From assembly GCA_016458225.1 (NCBI GenBank), contig JAEMGR010000021.1:62001-126000 (forward strand): a DNA stretch of 64,000 nucleotides. Reading direction: 5' to 3'. The DNA comes from Myxococcaceae bacterium JPH2 (lineage in GTDB: Bacteria; Myxococcota; Myxococcia; Myxococcales; Myxococcaceae). Each line of letters starts with the position of its first letter. Within the stretch, counting starts at the first letter, position 1. This document shows positions 15,828-27,993 of this stretch, piece by piece. The notes under the pieces are model-generated. The model did not search any database. It was not told the DNA's origin and worked only from the letters and a program-made list of their open reading frames with translations. Position numbers and translations under genes: made by a program.

Positions 15828-18800
15828 CGGACACCTCGGGAGCCGCCGGCCTCGGGTGCGCGGCCGGTGGTGAGCGCGTCCGTCACATCGGCCTCGGACA
15901 TCTGCCTGACCTCCATCAAGAACGAGTCCAGCTCGGCATCGGGAGCGAGCACCTCGCGCGGCGGAGCGGGTGCTTCGACAGGGGCCAGCTCGCGCGCGAG
16001 GTGGTCCGCGAGGGCCTCGATGCTCGGGTGGTCGAAGACGACGCTCGCGGGGAACGAGCGGCCCAGTGAGGTCTGGAGCGCGTTGCGCAGCTCGGTGGCC
16101 ATGAGCGAGTCCATCCCGGCCTCGAACAATCCCTGCTCAGGGGCCAGGGGCTTGCTGGGGTCCAGTCCCAGCACCCGCGTGACGAGCGTGCCGAGGTGCT
16201 CGTGCAGCAGCCGTGGTTGATCCGCCACGGGCGCGGCGGCGTAGCGGCGTCGGAAGTCGCCGCCACCGGGTGTGCTCCGCGTCGCTTCGCCAACGACCTC
16301 GGAGAAGAACGGCGTGGCCGTCAGGCGCCCCAGCGCGGGCCAGTTCACGGCCACGACGCCCACTTGGGGACGCAGCTGTCCCAGGAGTTGCTCGAACGCG
16401 GCGAGCCCCTGCTCGGGCGACAGCGGCGTGACGCCCAGGCGGCGCGCGCGGTCCAGGCCGTGCCCGGTGGTGGCCATGCCCACCTCGGACCAGGGCCCCC
16501 AGTTGATGGCGAGCGCTGGCAGGCCGAGCGCATGGCGATGATGCGCCAGCGCGTCGAGGAAGGCGTTGGCGGCCACATAGCCGGACTGGCCCGCGTGCCC
16601 GAGCAGGGAGGCCACCGAGGAGAACAGGACGAAGAAGTCCAGCGGCTGGGCCAGGGTGAGCCGGTGCAGGTGCCAGGCGCCCAGGGCCTTGGGGCCCAGG
16701 ACCCGGCCGAAGCGCTCCAGGTCCTGCTGGAGCAGCATGCCGTCCTCCAACACCGCCGCGGCGTGGATGACTCCGCGCAGGGGCGGCATGGTGCGAGCCA
16801 GGCTCGCCAGCGCCGCTGCCGCATCGGACTCCACGCAGAGGTCCACCTGGAGCGTGACGACATGCGCGCCCATGGCCTCCAGCTCGCGCAGCGCCACGCC
16901 AGCTTCCACGGTGGGTGGCCGTCGGCCCAGCAGCGCAATGTGCCGCGCGCCGCGCTCCACCAGCCGTCGCGCCACCTTCAATCCCAGACCACCGAGTCCA
17001 CCGGTGACGAGGTACGTGGCCTCGGCCGGGAGGTTCATCCTCGGCATGCCTTGAGATGCCTCGGGCGCGCGCGACAGTCGAGGCACGAGCCGTTGTCCAC
17101 CGCGCAGGCAGACCTCGTCCTCGTCACCGCGCTGCCGCAACTCCGCGACGAGCTGCGTGGCCGCGTCCGCGCCGGGCGTGGAGTCGAGGTCCACGCGCAA
17201 GCACCGCAGCTCTGGGTGCTCCTGGGCGATGGCCTTGCCCAGCCCCGCCAGGCACGCCAGCTCGGGTCGCGTGGCTCCGTGAGGCGCTTGCGCGCCGCGC
17301 GTGACGAGCACGCATCGAGGTGGGGTGCCCGTCTCGGAGGCGGCCTGCACCAGATGGAGCGCGCCGCCGAGCAGGGTGCGCCACGCGGACATCAGCGCGT
17401 CCGGGCCCACTTCCCGGGTCGCCGGGACGTCCAGCGCCGTCAGGTGCAGGAACCCCGTGATGGGCCCTGCCTCGCTCAACATGCGCCGCGCGCTCGCGAG
17501 CGAATCCAGCTCCAGCTTGAGCGTGTCCGGCCCGGAGGGATGGGGGACTGCGTGGAGGCAGGTGGCGCCCGTGGCTCGAAGCGCGTCGCACACCGGTCGG
17601 CCCAGGTCATCCGCGTCGCCGAGCACGAGCCAGCGCTCCGGACTCGTGGGGGCCTCCGCGGTGCTGGAGGGCAAGGGCATGGGCCTCCACGCCGTCTCGT
17701 AGAACCAGCTCCGGGGCACTCGGTCCGAGCTGCCCAGCAGCGCCTCGCGCGGCGCCTGTTGGAACTCCAGGCGCTCCAGCTCGGCCAGCACGCGCCCATC
17801 GGGTGACAGCAGCGTGAAGTGCGCGGTGTGGACTCGCTCGCTCAGCGTGGGCCCGCCGTCGAGCCGCGCATGGACGAGCACCTCGGTGCCCAAACGCTCG
17901 TGCACGCGCAGCCGCCCGAGTCCCACGGGCAGGTAGAGGCTGCCGGCGGGTTGCTCGGGGAAGATGGCGCCGAGCACCTGGAAGCAGGCGTCGAGCAGCA
18001 CGGGGTGCAGCACGTACGCGGACGCGTCCGCGCTCAGCGACTCGGGGAGGGCGAGGTGCCCGAAGGATTCCTGATGTCCGCGCCCGAAGCGCGTGACGGC
18101 TCGGCAGGTGGCGCCGTACTCGATGCCCTGCTCGGCGATGCGCCGGTAGAAGTCCGCGACGGACACGCCCTCGGCACAGCGCCTCGCGAGGGTCAGCGGA
18201 TCCTCATGGCGCGAGGCCACCCCAGCGCTCGCCGCGATGAGCCGCCCCGAGGCGTGCAGCGTGAATCCGCCTGGGGAGAGGCTGTGCACCTCGAACGATG
18301 CGGGCCGCGGGCCTTCCGCGGGCGTGACGAGCGTCTGCACCGTGCGTGGCTCGCGGTCCTCATCGAGTCGCAGCGGCGTGTGGAAGCGGACGTCCTCCAG
18401 GCACAGCACTCCCTCGCCCAGCACCTCACGACCAGCCGCCACGCCCATCTCGAGGTACGTGGCGCCCGGGACGATGAGGGCGTCATGCACGCGGTGCGCG
18501 GCGAGGTACGTGAAGGCCTCGGTGCTCAGTGCGCCCTCGAACTGGTGCACCCTCGCGGCGGAGACGAGCCGTCGGCCGAGCAGCGGATGCCGCGCTGGCG
18601 TGCCCTCGCCCAGCGCGGGTCGCAGGCGCATCCAGTGACGCTTGCGCTGGAACGGGTAGTTCGGCAGGGGCACGCGCGAGTGCCGCCCCCCAGCGTTCAG
18701 CCGCGCCAGGTCCACGGGCGCGCCGTGCACCCACAGCTCCGCGAGGCTCGCGCGCGTCTGCTCCAGGTCCGAGCGCCCCGGACGCAGGCTCGGCAGCCAC

Positions 18801-21379
18801 TGCGCGCGCTCGTCGCTCACACAGGACCTCCCCAGGCCGAGCAGGACGGGAGCGGGGCCCAGCTCCAGGAGGACGTCCACGCCCTTGGCGAAAACAGCCC
18901 GCATCCCCGCGGCGAAGCGCACCGTCTCCCGAGCATGACGGCGCCAGTAGCTGGCGGCGCTCAGCTCCTCGCGCGCCAGCATCCCGGTGACGGTCGAGAT
19001 GAACGGCAGCTCGGGGACGCGAGGGCGGAGCGCGGCCACCTCGCGCTCGAGGTCGTCCAGCACGGGCTCCATCAGCGGCGAGTGGAACGCGTGCGACACC
19101 TTCAGCGGTCGGCACTCGATGCCCTCGCGTTGGAACGCGTCCGCCAGGGCGCGCAGCCGCTCACTGTCGCCCGCGAGCACTCCGTCGGTGGGGCCATTCA
19201 CGGCCGCGATGGAGACCTCGCGCGAGAATGGGGCCACGGCGCGCACCAACTGCTCCTCGCTGGCGTGCACCGCGAGCATGCCCCCGCGCTGAGGCAGGGC
19301 TTGCATGAGGCGGCCTCGGATGGCCGCGAACCTCAGCGTGTCCTCCAGGGACAAGACGCCGGCCACGTGCGCGGCGGCCAGCTCGCCCACGCTGTGACCC
19401 AGCACCATCGCGGGCTCCACACCCCAGTGTCGCCACAGCTCCGCCAAGGCGATACCCACCGCGACGAGCGCGGGCTGGGTATAGGCCGTCTCGTCGAGCC
19501 GCCCCGCGTGCGCGTCCTCGGCATGGAGCACGGACAGCAAGGAGTGCTCCAGGTGCGAGCGAAGGAGCGTGTCGCAGCGGTCGAGCACCTCGCGGAAGCG
19601 CGGCTCATGGGCGTACAGCTCGCGCGCCATGCCGGCGTACTGCGAGCCCTGCCCCGTGAAGAGGAAGGCCACGCGAGGCCGCCGTCCCGCCATCACCTGC
19701 CCGGACACCATGCCCGCCGCGGGCTGTCCCGCCGCGAATGCCAGCAGCCGCGCCGACACGGACTCAGGAGACGCCGCCGTGAGCGCGAGTCGATGGGAGA
19801 GCTGTGCCCGCCCCGTGGCCGCGCTGAAGCAGACATCCGCGAGCGAGACGTCCTGGCCCGCGCCGGTCAGCCACGCGGCGTGGCGTCGAGCCAGCTCCCG
19901 CAGCGCCTCGTCGCCGCGCGCCGAGAGCGTCAGCAGCGCGGGGCCGGAAGCCACCGCGCGAGCGCAGGAGTCCTGGGTTGGCGCGGGCGCCTCTTCGAGG
20001 ATGAGGTGCGCGTTGACGCCCGAGAGCCCGAAGCTGCTGACCCCCGCGAGACGGCGGCGCGTACCCCGAGGCCAAGGCGTGCGGCGTGTCACCACCGCGA
20101 CGCGGGTCGAGTCCCACGCGATGCGAGGGTTGGGCGTGCGCAGGTGCAGGTGCGCGGGGAGTTCCTCGTGCTGGAGCGCCAGCACCAGCTTCATGACCCC
20201 CGCGACGCCGGCAGCGGCCTCCAGGTGCCCGATGTTCGTCTTCACCGAGCCGATGAGCAGCGGCGCGTGCGCGGGCCGGTCGCCGCCGAACACCGCGTCG
20301 ATGGCCCGCACCTCGATGGGGTCTCCCAGCGGCGTGCCGGTGCCGTGCGCCTCCAGGTAGTCCAGGTCCCGAGGTGACAGCCGGGCGGAAGCCAACGCCT
20401 GACGCAGCAGCTTCTCTTGCGCGGGACCGTTGGGGACGGTGATGCCGCCGCTCTGCCCGTCATGGTTGACCGCCGAGCCGCGCACGAGGGCCAGCACCGG
20501 GTCTCCCGCGCGCAGTGCATCCGACAGGCGCTTGAGCACGAGCATCCCGCAGCCTTCGCCTCGCCCGAACCCATCCGCCGCCGCGTCGAACGTCTTCGAG
20601 CGTCCGTCTGGCGCGGTGGCGCGCATCTTCGACAGGACGATGCTCGTATCCGGGAAGACCATCAGGCTGACGCCGCCTGAAAGGGCCAGGTCGCACTCGC
20701 GCGCGCGCAGGGCCTGACACGCCAGATGCGTGGTGGCGAGCGAGGATGAGCACGCGGTGGCGACCACCATGCTCGGCCCCTGGAGTCCGAGGACATAGGA
20801 CAGGCGCCCCGCCGCGAAGCTCATGTCGTTGCCGGTGCCCATGTACGGCAGGTCCGCGGGCTCGACGCGCTGGAAGGGGATGCGGCCGTAGTCGCCGGTG
20901 ATGACGCCCACGTACACGCCCGTGGCGCTGCCCCCCAGCCGGTCCGCCGCGACGCCCGCGTTCTCCAGCGCCTCCCAGGTCGTCTCCAGCAGGAGCCGCT
21001 GCTGCGGATCCAACATGGCCGCCTCGCGCGGGGACATGTTGAAGAAGGGCGCGTCGAACTGGTCGATGCGCTGCTCCACGAAGCAGCCCTGCCGCGTGGT
21101 CATCTTCCAGAACGCGTCCGGGTTCTCGTCGTAGTAGGCGTCCGCGTCCCAGCGCTCCGGAGGCACCTGGCGCGTGGCGCACTGGCCCTCGCGCAGCACG
21201 CGCCAGTAGCGGGTGGGGCAGTGCGCGCCCCCGGGATAACGGCACGCCATGCCGATGATGGCGATGGGCTCTTCCTGAGCGGCCTGGAGCGCATCCAGTC
21301 GCGCGCGCAGGTCTCGCACGGCGATGGCCGCCTGCTGGAGCGGAGTGGGAGCTTCTCGTGGGGGCGTGGGAAGCGTCAT
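15824..21379 (-). CDS. Type I PKS, module 3: KS-AT-DH-KR-ACP
   Basis: An 1851-residue one-module synthase. The start at 21379 lies 8 bp after the upstream stop and opens with a helical docking segment ([18 protein letters not shown]) before the KS; a longer in-frame extension lies inside the previous gene and is ignored. KS about 43-470 (VATACSSSL); AT about 560-875 ([15 protein letters not shown], malonyl-type); DH about 930-1190 ([10 protein letters not shown], with Asp where Gly is usual, and [11 protein letters not shown]); KR about 1450-1640 (TGGLGGLG, catalytic SGYVAAN with Tyr near 1600); ACP about 1715-1790 (AGMDSLMA). No methyltransferase. The acidic C-terminal tail ([10 protein letters not shown]) probably docks to module 4. 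Expected output: one unmethylated C2 unit with a double bond. Confidence 0.95.
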
Positions 21380-21387
21380 GGCGTGCC

Positions 21388-24300
21388 TCAGCGGGGAACG
21401 AGCTGGAACTCCCGGGTGATGAGCGCCTCCAACTCCGGGTCCGACATGTCCCGCACGTCCGGCTCGTCCAAATCGACGGGCACGGCGGGCAGCGCGGCGA
21501 CGGGCTCGGGGGGAGGCAGCACGCCCAGCACCTCGCGTCCCAGGTGCTCCACCAGCGCTTCGATGCGCGGGAAGTCGAAGAGCAGGGTGGAGCGCAGCGG
21601 GCGCTGGAGGCTCACCGCCAGGCGGTTCTTCAGCTCCACCGCCATGAGCGAGTCCATGCCCAGGTCGAACAGCCGCTGCTGCGCGCCGACGTCCTCCAGG
21701 CTGCTCATGCCCAGGACCCGCGCGAGCTGGGTGCGCACGTGCTCTTCCATCAGGGCCCATCGCTCGCGTGGAGCCGCTGACTCCATGCGCGCGAGGAAGA
21801 CGGAGGGCTCGGTCGTCGTGGCCCGCGTCTCCGCGAGCAGGAGCGCGAGTGAGGGGCTCGCTCCGACCTTGCTCGCGAACTCGGCCCACGTGATGGGCAT
21901 GACGCCGACGTGGGTCGTCCCCGCCGCGAGCGCGCGCTCCAGGACGTCGAGTCCTTGCTCGGCACCCAGCGTGCCCATGCCCAGCGCGCGCAGCCGCTCG
22001 GAGGCCTGGGCCCGGTCGGCCGCGCCCACGCGCTCCCAGGCACCCCACGCGATGCAGGTGCAGGGAAGCCCGAGCGCGCGGCGATGGTGCGCCAACGCAT
22101 CGAGGAACGCGTTGGCGGCGGTGTGGTTCGCCTGGCCCCACGCGCCCAGCATCGACACCGCCGAGCCGTAGAGGACGAACAGGTCCAACGGCAGTGCTCG
22201 CGTGAGCCGATGGAGGTTCCAGGCCCCGTCCACCTTGGGCGCCAGCACCGCGCGGAAGCGCTCCCAGCTCATGCCCGCGAGCACGCCGTCGTCGAGCACT
22301 CCCACGGACTGGAAGACGCCCCGGAGCGGGGGATGGCGACGGGCCAGTTCATCCAGCACCGCGGCGAGGTCGGCCTCGCGGGAGATGTCACAGGCGCGGG
22401 TGAGCACCGTGACGCCCCGGCGTGCGAAGTCCTCCAATGCCTCGCGTGCCTCGGGACCCGGAGGATGCCGAGAGAGCAGGGCGAGGTAGCGGGCGCCTCG
22501 CTCCACGAGCCAGCGCGCGGTGAGCAGGCCCAGGCCTCCGAAGCCTCCTGCCACCAGGTAGGTTGCATCCGCGCGCAGGCGCACGGGCTGTCCCGACGCG
22601 AGGCGACCCGCGCGCACGAGTCGAGCCACGTGCCGCTCGCGTCCGCGCAGCGCGACCTCCTGCTCGTCGTCGGCCTCGAGCAGCTCCTCCACGAGGGCCT
22701 CGACCTCCAGGTCGTCGCGGGGATGCCCCAGGTCGATGGCGCGGCAGCGGAACTCGGGGTGCTCCCGAGCAATCACCTTGGCCATGCCCCAGAGCGGAGC
22801 CTGGGCCACACCCGGCAGGACGCCTTCGAGGGGCTGCGCGCCCCGCGTCACCAGCGTGAGGGTGGGGATGGCTCGGCGCTCGCGGTGGATGAGTGCCTGG
22901 AGGAGCCGCAGCACACTCCCGCAACCGCGCGCCTGGGCCGCGTGGAGTTCCTCCGGCGTGAGGTCTGGTGACGTTCCGCTGTCGAGCGACTCCAGGTGGA
23001 TGATGCCGCGTGGGTTCGGTATCGACGCGAGCAGGCGCGAGGGCTCGGAGTCGCTTCCGGCGGCTCCACGACACGCGAGGGTGCAGGTTCCGCCCTCTGC
23101 CTGGAGTCGCTCGCGGAGTGCCGCGCCCACGCCGCCCGCATCGCCCAGGATGAGCCAGTGCCCAGCGGCGCGACCCTCGCGCGGAGTCCTCGGAGCCCGA
23201 GCCATCAGCACGGCCTGCTGCCCCAACACCGGTGCGAGCCGGCCCCGAGGCGAGACGATGTCGGCCTCCTCGAAGCCCACCTCGAGGAGCGCCTCGCGCC
23301 AGCGGTCCGCGGGGAGGAGCGGGTAGTCCGCGCGGAGCCCTCCATCCTCGAAGCGCCACCAGCCTTCGGTCAGGCCGAAGGTGAGGTCCACCCAGCGCAG
23401 GGCGGCCGTTCCCTCCAGCAGGATGAGCGCGCCGCCAGGCGCCAGCAGCGTGCGCAGGTGGCCGAGGGTCTGCCGCGCGTCGCGCGTCGCGTGAACGACG
23501 TTCGAGGCGAGCACGAGGTCATAGCGCTCCTGGCCGGTGGGCTCGCGCTCGATGTCGAGCACGTCGTAGCGAAGGAACGGAAACGCGGCGAAGCGCTCGG
23601 CGGCGCGGTCGACGAAGAATCGCGAGACGTCGGTGAAGGTGTACTCGGTGCGCTCGGGCGCGAGCCTGGGGAGGATGAACGCGGTGGTCTCGCCCGTTCC
23701 TCCGCCGACCTCCAGGATGCGCACCACGCGACCGGGACGCGCCGCCGCGAGCGCCTGCTCCACCGTGCGCGCGGCCACGGTGTTCATCAGTCGGATGACG
23801 GGCGTGCCTCGGTACAGCTCGGCCACTTCCGTCAGGCTCGCGCCGGGAAACAGCAGATCCAGCGGGTCTCGCTCGCCCCGCAGGACGGCGGACAACTCGC
23901 TCCCGCAGCGGACCAGCATGGCGAACTGCGCGAGCGCGGAGGCCGAATCCGTGGGCCTGGGCGGAGTGGGGTGCCAGGAGGTATCCGGCAGGGCTCGCCG
24001 CACACTCCAGCCTGTTCCGGTGCGTTCCAGGACTCCTTCCTCGCCAAGGATGTGGAGCAGTCGCCCCAGCAGTCGGCGCTGCGAGGGGACGACCTGGAGC
24101 CGCGTGGCGAGCTCGCTCGCGCTGACGTGTTGCCCGGGGCGGAAGTCCGCGCCCATGCGATGGAATGCCGCGTGGATGAAGCCCAGGCTCATCGTCTCCA
24201 GTCGCGTCAGCACCTCCTCGTAGGCCAGGGCCTCGGAGGGAGAGACGAGCGCGGGGAGGCGAGGCTCCAGCGCCGAGGCGAGGTCCGCGGGACGGGGGAT

Positions 24301-27300
24301 GAAGTCCGCGCTTCGCTCGCCTCGGGGCGCGGGCTTCCACTCCACCGCGTAGAGCCAGTCCGAGGGGGCGAGCCCGCCCAGCATGGCCTCGCGGCGCGCG
24401 CGGCGCAGCTCCAGCCCCTCGAGGGTGACGAGCACGCGACCATCTCCGGCGACCAGTCGTGCATCGACGCGCAGCCGACCCTCGTCGGAGACAGGCCTCG
24501 GATGCGCCTCGCAGTAGGCCTCCGCGTGGGGCGGCTCGTGCACCGTCAGACGCCGCACGCTCACCGGCAGGAAGGCCTCACCTTCCACGGCCGCGCCGAA
24601 GCCCACGCTCAGGGCCTGAAGGCAGACATCGAGCAAGGCGGGGTGCAGGACGTAGCGCTCGGTGAATGGCGGGAGGGCCCCATGCGCCGCGCCTCCGCGA
24701 GGGGTGCGCCAGAGGGCTTGGAGGGAGCGGAAGAGTGGGCCCAGCTCCAGGCCGTGCGCCCGCATGCGCTGGTGATGCTCCTCGACGCTGAGTCGTGCCT
24801 CGCCCGAGGTGCCCGGTCTCGCGCGGCGTTCGGGGCGGGGCTCGTCTTCCCGGCGCACCGCGCAGCTCATGTGCAGACGCCAGGCGGGTGTCTCACGGTC
24901 TCCCTCCAACTGGCTGAAGACGCGGACCGCGCGCTGGTCGTCCTCCACGGGATCCACCACGGTGTGGACGCGGAGGGTGCCCTCGTCAGGGAGGAGCAGC
25001 GGATGGCTGAACTCCAGCCCTTCCACGCGCAGGGCCTCGGTGCTGAAGGCTTTCGCCCCGGCGGCCAGTGCCAGTTCGATGAATGCGGTGGCGGGGAACA
25101 CGGCGCGACCGAAGACGCGGTGTTGCCCGAGCAGTGGCGGCGAGGCCGTGCCCAGGTGCGCCTCGAAGTGCAGCTCGTCGCGCCCGTGCACGGGCGAATC
25201 CAGGCGACGACCGAGCAGCGGGTGTTCGGATGAAGCCTCCGGGACAGCGCTGCTCGTGGAGAACGCGAAGTCCGTCCGCGCGGTGGGGAGCCAGTGACGG
25301 CGTCGCTCGAAGGGATAGGTGGGAAGCGCGACGCGGCGCCCTGGGGCACCCGCCTCCAGTCCAGCCCAGCGAATGGGAGCGCCTTGGACGTACAGCGCGC
25401 CCAGACTCTCCAGGAGCTGGCGCGACTCGGAGGGGGCCTGGCGGAGGCTGGGCAGGAGCGGCGCCGTGGACGCGGACAGCAGGCCCCGAGCCAGCTCGGT
25501 CAAGGTGGTGCCCGGTCCCAGCTCCAGGAATGCGGAGGCGCCCTCACGGGTGAGCGCGCTCAGGGTCTCGGCGAAGCGCACGGGCTTGCGCACGTGTTCG
25601 ACCCAATAGCCGGCCTCGGTCAGCTCCGTGCTCACGGGCATGGCCGTGACGGTGGACACGAAGCGGCACTGCGGTGGGCTGTAGCGCACGCGCTCGGCGA
25701 CGGCCGCGAAGCGCTCCAGCATGGGCTCCATCAGCGGTGAGTGGAACGCGTGAGCGACTTCCAGCCGGCGTGACGCGATGCCCTCCGCGCGCAGCGCGCC
25801 GAGCACCGCGCTCACGGCCGCGCGATCTCCCGAGATGACGACATGGCGCGGGCCGTTGAACGCGGCGACGGCGAGCCGGCCTGCGTGGATGGACAGGGCG
25901 CGCTCCACTCGCTCGGGCTCGGCGAAGACGGCCGCCATGAGGCCCGCCTCGGTGAACTCCTGCATGAGCCGACCGCGCTCGGCGGCCAGCATCAAGCCAT
26001 CCTCCAGGGAGAACACGCCCGCGACGCACGCGGCGGCCAGCTCGCCCAGGCTGTGGCCCAACACGGCGGCGGGCTCGATGCCCAGCGAGCGCCACTGCAT
26101 CGCGAGCGCGTACTGAAGCGCGAACAGCGCGGGCTGGGTGCACGCGGTCCGTGACAGCGCCTCGCCCGTGCTGGCGAAGAGCACGTCGAGCAGCGGTGCT
26201 TCCAGGCGCTGCGCCAGTCCCGCCGCGCAGCGGTCGAGCGCGTCGCGGAAGTGGGGCGCCGTTTCATACAGCTCGCGTCCCATGCCCGCGTACTGTCCGC
26301 CCTGCCCGTTGAAGAGGAAGGCCACGCGCGGCGGCTCATCGCTCGCCACGCCTTCCATCGCTTCGCGGGAGCGCAGCTTGCGCACCAGGTCCTCCGTGCT
26401 CCGCGCGACGCAGGCGAACCGGTGCCGGAAATGGGCGCGCCCCGAGTTGAGCGTGGTCGCCACATCGCGTGGAGACAGCGCGGGGTGCGACTCCAGATGG
26501 GAACGGTGTCGCTCGACGAGCGCGTCGAGTGACTCCGGCGTGGTGGCGGACAGGGTGACGAGGCTCCACGGCCGCGCGATGACCGACGCAGTCTCCGGCG
26601 AGGAGGGGGCCTGCTCCACCACCACGTGCGCGTTGGTCCCCGAGAACCCGAACGCGCTGACGCCTCCCACGCGGCGGTCACCGAGCACGGGCCAGGGCGT
26701 GGGCTCGGTCACTACGCGCACGCCCAGCGCGCCCCATGGAATGCGCGGGTTGGGCGTCCGGCAGTGCAGCTGCGGCGGGAGGGTTCCATCCTCCAGGGCG
26801 AGCACCAGCTTCATCAGCCCGGCGATCCCCGCCGCCGCCTCCAGGTGTCCGATGTTCGGCTTCACCGAGCCGACCCACAGGGGCGCGCGGCCCGAGCGGT
26901 CTCGGGTCAGCGCCGCGCCCAGCGCCTCGACCTCGATGGGGTCTCCCAGCGCGGTGCCGGTGCCGTGCGCCTCCACGTAGCCGACATGCTCCGGTGCCAC
27001 CCGGGCCGCCTCCAGCGCGGCGCGAATGACGACCTCCTGGGCGGCGCCGCTGGGCACGGTGAGTCCCGCGCTGCGGCCGTCCTGATTCACGGCCGAGCCT
27101 CGGATGAGCGCGAGCACCGGGTCTCCCGCGCGGCGCGCATCCTCCCAGCGCTTGAGGACCACCACGCCACAGCCTTCGCCGCGCACCACCCCGTCCGCCG
27201 CTGCGTCAAAGGTCTTGCAGCGCCCATCCGGCGCCAGCATCCGCGTGCGCGACTCGATCATCGCGAGCACAGGGGTGAGCATCAGGCTCACGCCTCCGGC

Positions 27301-27993
27301 GAGCGCCAGCGCGCACTCTCCATTGCGCAGCGCCTGGCACGCGAGATGGACCGCGACCAGTGAGGACGAGCACGCCGTGTCCACCGTGAACGCGGGCCCT
27401 TGGAGTCCCAGCACATAGGCCAGTCGCCCCGCGGCCACGCTCAACGCCGTGCCCGAGCCGGTGTAGGCATCGATGTCCCCGGGCGCCCGCGTGGACATCC
27501 CGAAGTAGTCGTGGCTCGCCACCCCCAGCACCACGGCCGTGCGACTTCCCGCGAGCGTGCTCGGTGCGATGCCGGCGCGCTCCAGCGCCTCCCAGCTCAC
27601 CTCCAGCAGCAGCCGCTGCTGCGGATCCATCCGGTCGGCCTCGCGCGGGCTGATGCCGAAGAACGCCGCGTCGAAGGCATCCACCCCCTCGATGAACGCC
27701 CCGCGCCGCGTGGCGAGCTGCCCAGGTGCATCCAGCTCCGGTGCATGCAGCGCATCCACGTCCCAGCGCTCGCGAGGGACGTCCGTCACCGCGTCACGCC
27801 CCTGGGTGAGCAACGCGCGAAATGCCTCCGGGCTCGACACGCCGCCAGGAAAGCGACAGCCCATGCCGACGATGGCGATGGGTTCGTGGCGCCCGTCCTC
27901 GAGCGCGCGCAGCCGTGACTCCGTCTGCTCCAACGCGCGCAGCGCCCGACGCAGCAAGGCCTCGGAGGTCGAGGTGGAAGAGGGCGTGCGCAT
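21388..27993 (-). CDS. Type I PKS, module 2: KS-AT-DH-cMT-KR-ACP
   Basis: A 2201-residue one-module synthase with the same domain string as module 4. The start at 27993 forms TGATG with the upstream stop. It opens with a coiled-coil docking helix (ALLRRALRALEQTESRLRAL). KS about 42-470 (VDTACSSSL); AT about 560-870 ([14 protein letters not shown], malonyl-type); DH about 920-1190 (HRVFGRAVFP, LHPALLDVCLQ); C-methyltransferase about 1380-1615 (LEVGGGTGE, NVVHAT, LLEGT); KR about 1805-1990 (AGGFGGLG, LDD, catalytic Lys and second Ser present); ACP about 2080-2145 (LGMDSLMA). Odd: YGSAVS replaces the usual SS pair, and the KR tyrosine is His (QANHTAAN, near 1956). Expected output: an alpha-methylated C2 unit, reduced and dehydrated if the KR is active. 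Confidence 0.95.
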   Translation of the reverse strand: MRTPSSTSTSEALLRRALRALEQTESRLRALEDGRHEPIAIVGMGCRFPGGVSSPEAFRALLTQGRDAVTDVPRERWDVDALHAPELDAPGQLATRRGAFIEGVDAFDAAFFGISPREADRMDPQQRLLLEVSWEALERAGIAPSTLAGSRTAVVLGVASHDYFGMSTRAPGDIDAYTGSGTALSVAAGRLAYVLGLQGPAFTVDTACSSSLVAVHLACQALRNGECALALAGGVSLMLTPVLAMIESRTRMLAPDGRCKTFDAAADGVVRGEGCGVVVLKRWEDARRAGDPVLALIRGSAVNQDGRSAGLTVPSGAAQEVVIRAALEAARVAPEHVGYVEAHGTGTALGDPIEVEALGAALTRDRSGRAPLWVGSVKPNIGHLEAAAGIAGLMKLVLALEDGTLPPQLHCRTPNPRIPWGALGVRVVTEPTPWPVLGDRRVGGVSAFGFSGTNAHVVVEQAPSSPETASVIARPWSLVTLSATTPESLDALVERHRSHLESHPALSPRDVATTLNSGRAHFRHRFACVARSTEDLVRKLRSREAMEGVASDEPPRVAFLFNGQGGQYAGMGRELYETAPHFRDALDRCAAGLAQRLEAPLLDVLFASTGEALSRTACTQPALFALQYALAMQWRSLGIEPAAVLGHSLGELAAACVAGVFSLEDGLMLAAERGRLMQEFTEAGLMAAVFAEPERVERALSIHAGRLAVAAFNGPRHVVISGDRAAVSAVLGALRAEGIASRRLEVAHAFHSPLMEPMLERFAAVAERVRYSPPQCRFVSTVTAMPVSTELTEAGYWVEHVRKPVRFAETLSALTREGASAFLELGPGTTLTELARGLLSASTAPLLPSLRQAPSESRQLLESLGALYVQGAPIRWAGLEAGAPGRRVALPTYPFERRRHWLPTARTDFAFSTSSAVPEASSEHPLLGRRLDSPVHGRDELHFEAHLGTASPPLLGQHRVFGRAVFPATAFIELALAAGAKAFSTEALRVEGLEFSHPLLLPDEGTLRVHTVVDPVEDDQRAVRVFSQLEGDRETPAWRLHMSCAVRREDEPRPERRARPGTSGEARLSVEEHHQRMRAHGLELGPLFRSLQALWRTPRGGAAHGALPPFTERYVLHPALLDVCLQALSVGFGAAVEGEAFLPVSVRRLTVHEPPHAEAYCEAHPRPVSDEGRLRVDARLVAGDGRVLVTLEGLELRRARREAMLGGLAPSDWLYAVEWKPAPRGERSADFIPRPADLASALEPRLPALVSPSEALAYEEVLTRLETMSLGFIHAAFHRMGADFRPGQHVSASELATRLQVVPSQRRLLGRLLHILGEEGVLERTGTGWSVRRALPDTSWHPTPPRPTDSASALAQFAMLVRCGSELSAVLRGERDPLDLLFPGASLTEVAELYRGTPVIRLMNTVAARTVEQALAAARPGRVVRILEVGGGTGETTAFILPRLAPERTEYTFTDVSRFFVDRAAERFAAFPFLRYDVLDIEREPTGQERYDLVLASNVVHATRDARQTLGHLRTLLAPGGALILLEGTAALRWVDLTFGLTEGWWRFEDGGLRADYPLLPADRWREALLEVGFEEADIVSPRGRLAPVLGQQAVLMARAPRTPREGRAAGHWLILGDAGGVGAALRERLQAEGGTCTLACRGAAGSDSEPSRLLASIPNPRGIIHLESLDSGTSPDLTPEELHAAQARGCGSVLRLLQALIHRERRAIPTLTLVTRGAQPLEGVLPGVAQAPLWGMAKVIAREHPEFRCRAIDLGHPRDDLEVEALVEELLEADDEQEVALRGRERHVARLVRAGRLASGQPVRLRADATYLVAGGFGGLGLLTARWLVERGARYLALLSRHPPGPEAREALEDFARRGVTVLTRACDISREADLAAVLDELARRHPPLRGVFQSVGVLDDGVLAGMSWERFRAVLAPKVDGAWNLHRLTRALPLDLFVLYGSAVSMLGAWGQANHTAANAFLDALAHHRRALGLPCTCIAWGAWERVGAADRAQASERLRALGMGTLGAEQGLDVLERALAAGTTHVGVMPITWAEFASKVGASPSLALLLAETRATTTEPSVFLARMESAAPRERWALMEEHVRTQLARVLGMSSLEDVGAQQRLFDLGMDSLMAVELKNRLAVSLQRPLRSTLLFDFPRIEALVEHLGREVLGVLPPPEPVAALPAVPVDLDEPDVRDMSDPELEALITREFQLVPR

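Noticed and set aside
21380-22141. A 254-residue N-terminal extension of PKS module 3
   Set aside because: It lies inside the end of module 2 in another frame and encodes Arg/Gly/Ala-rich sequence. The ATG at 21379, 8 bp after the upstream stop, gives a normal docking helix and KS start.
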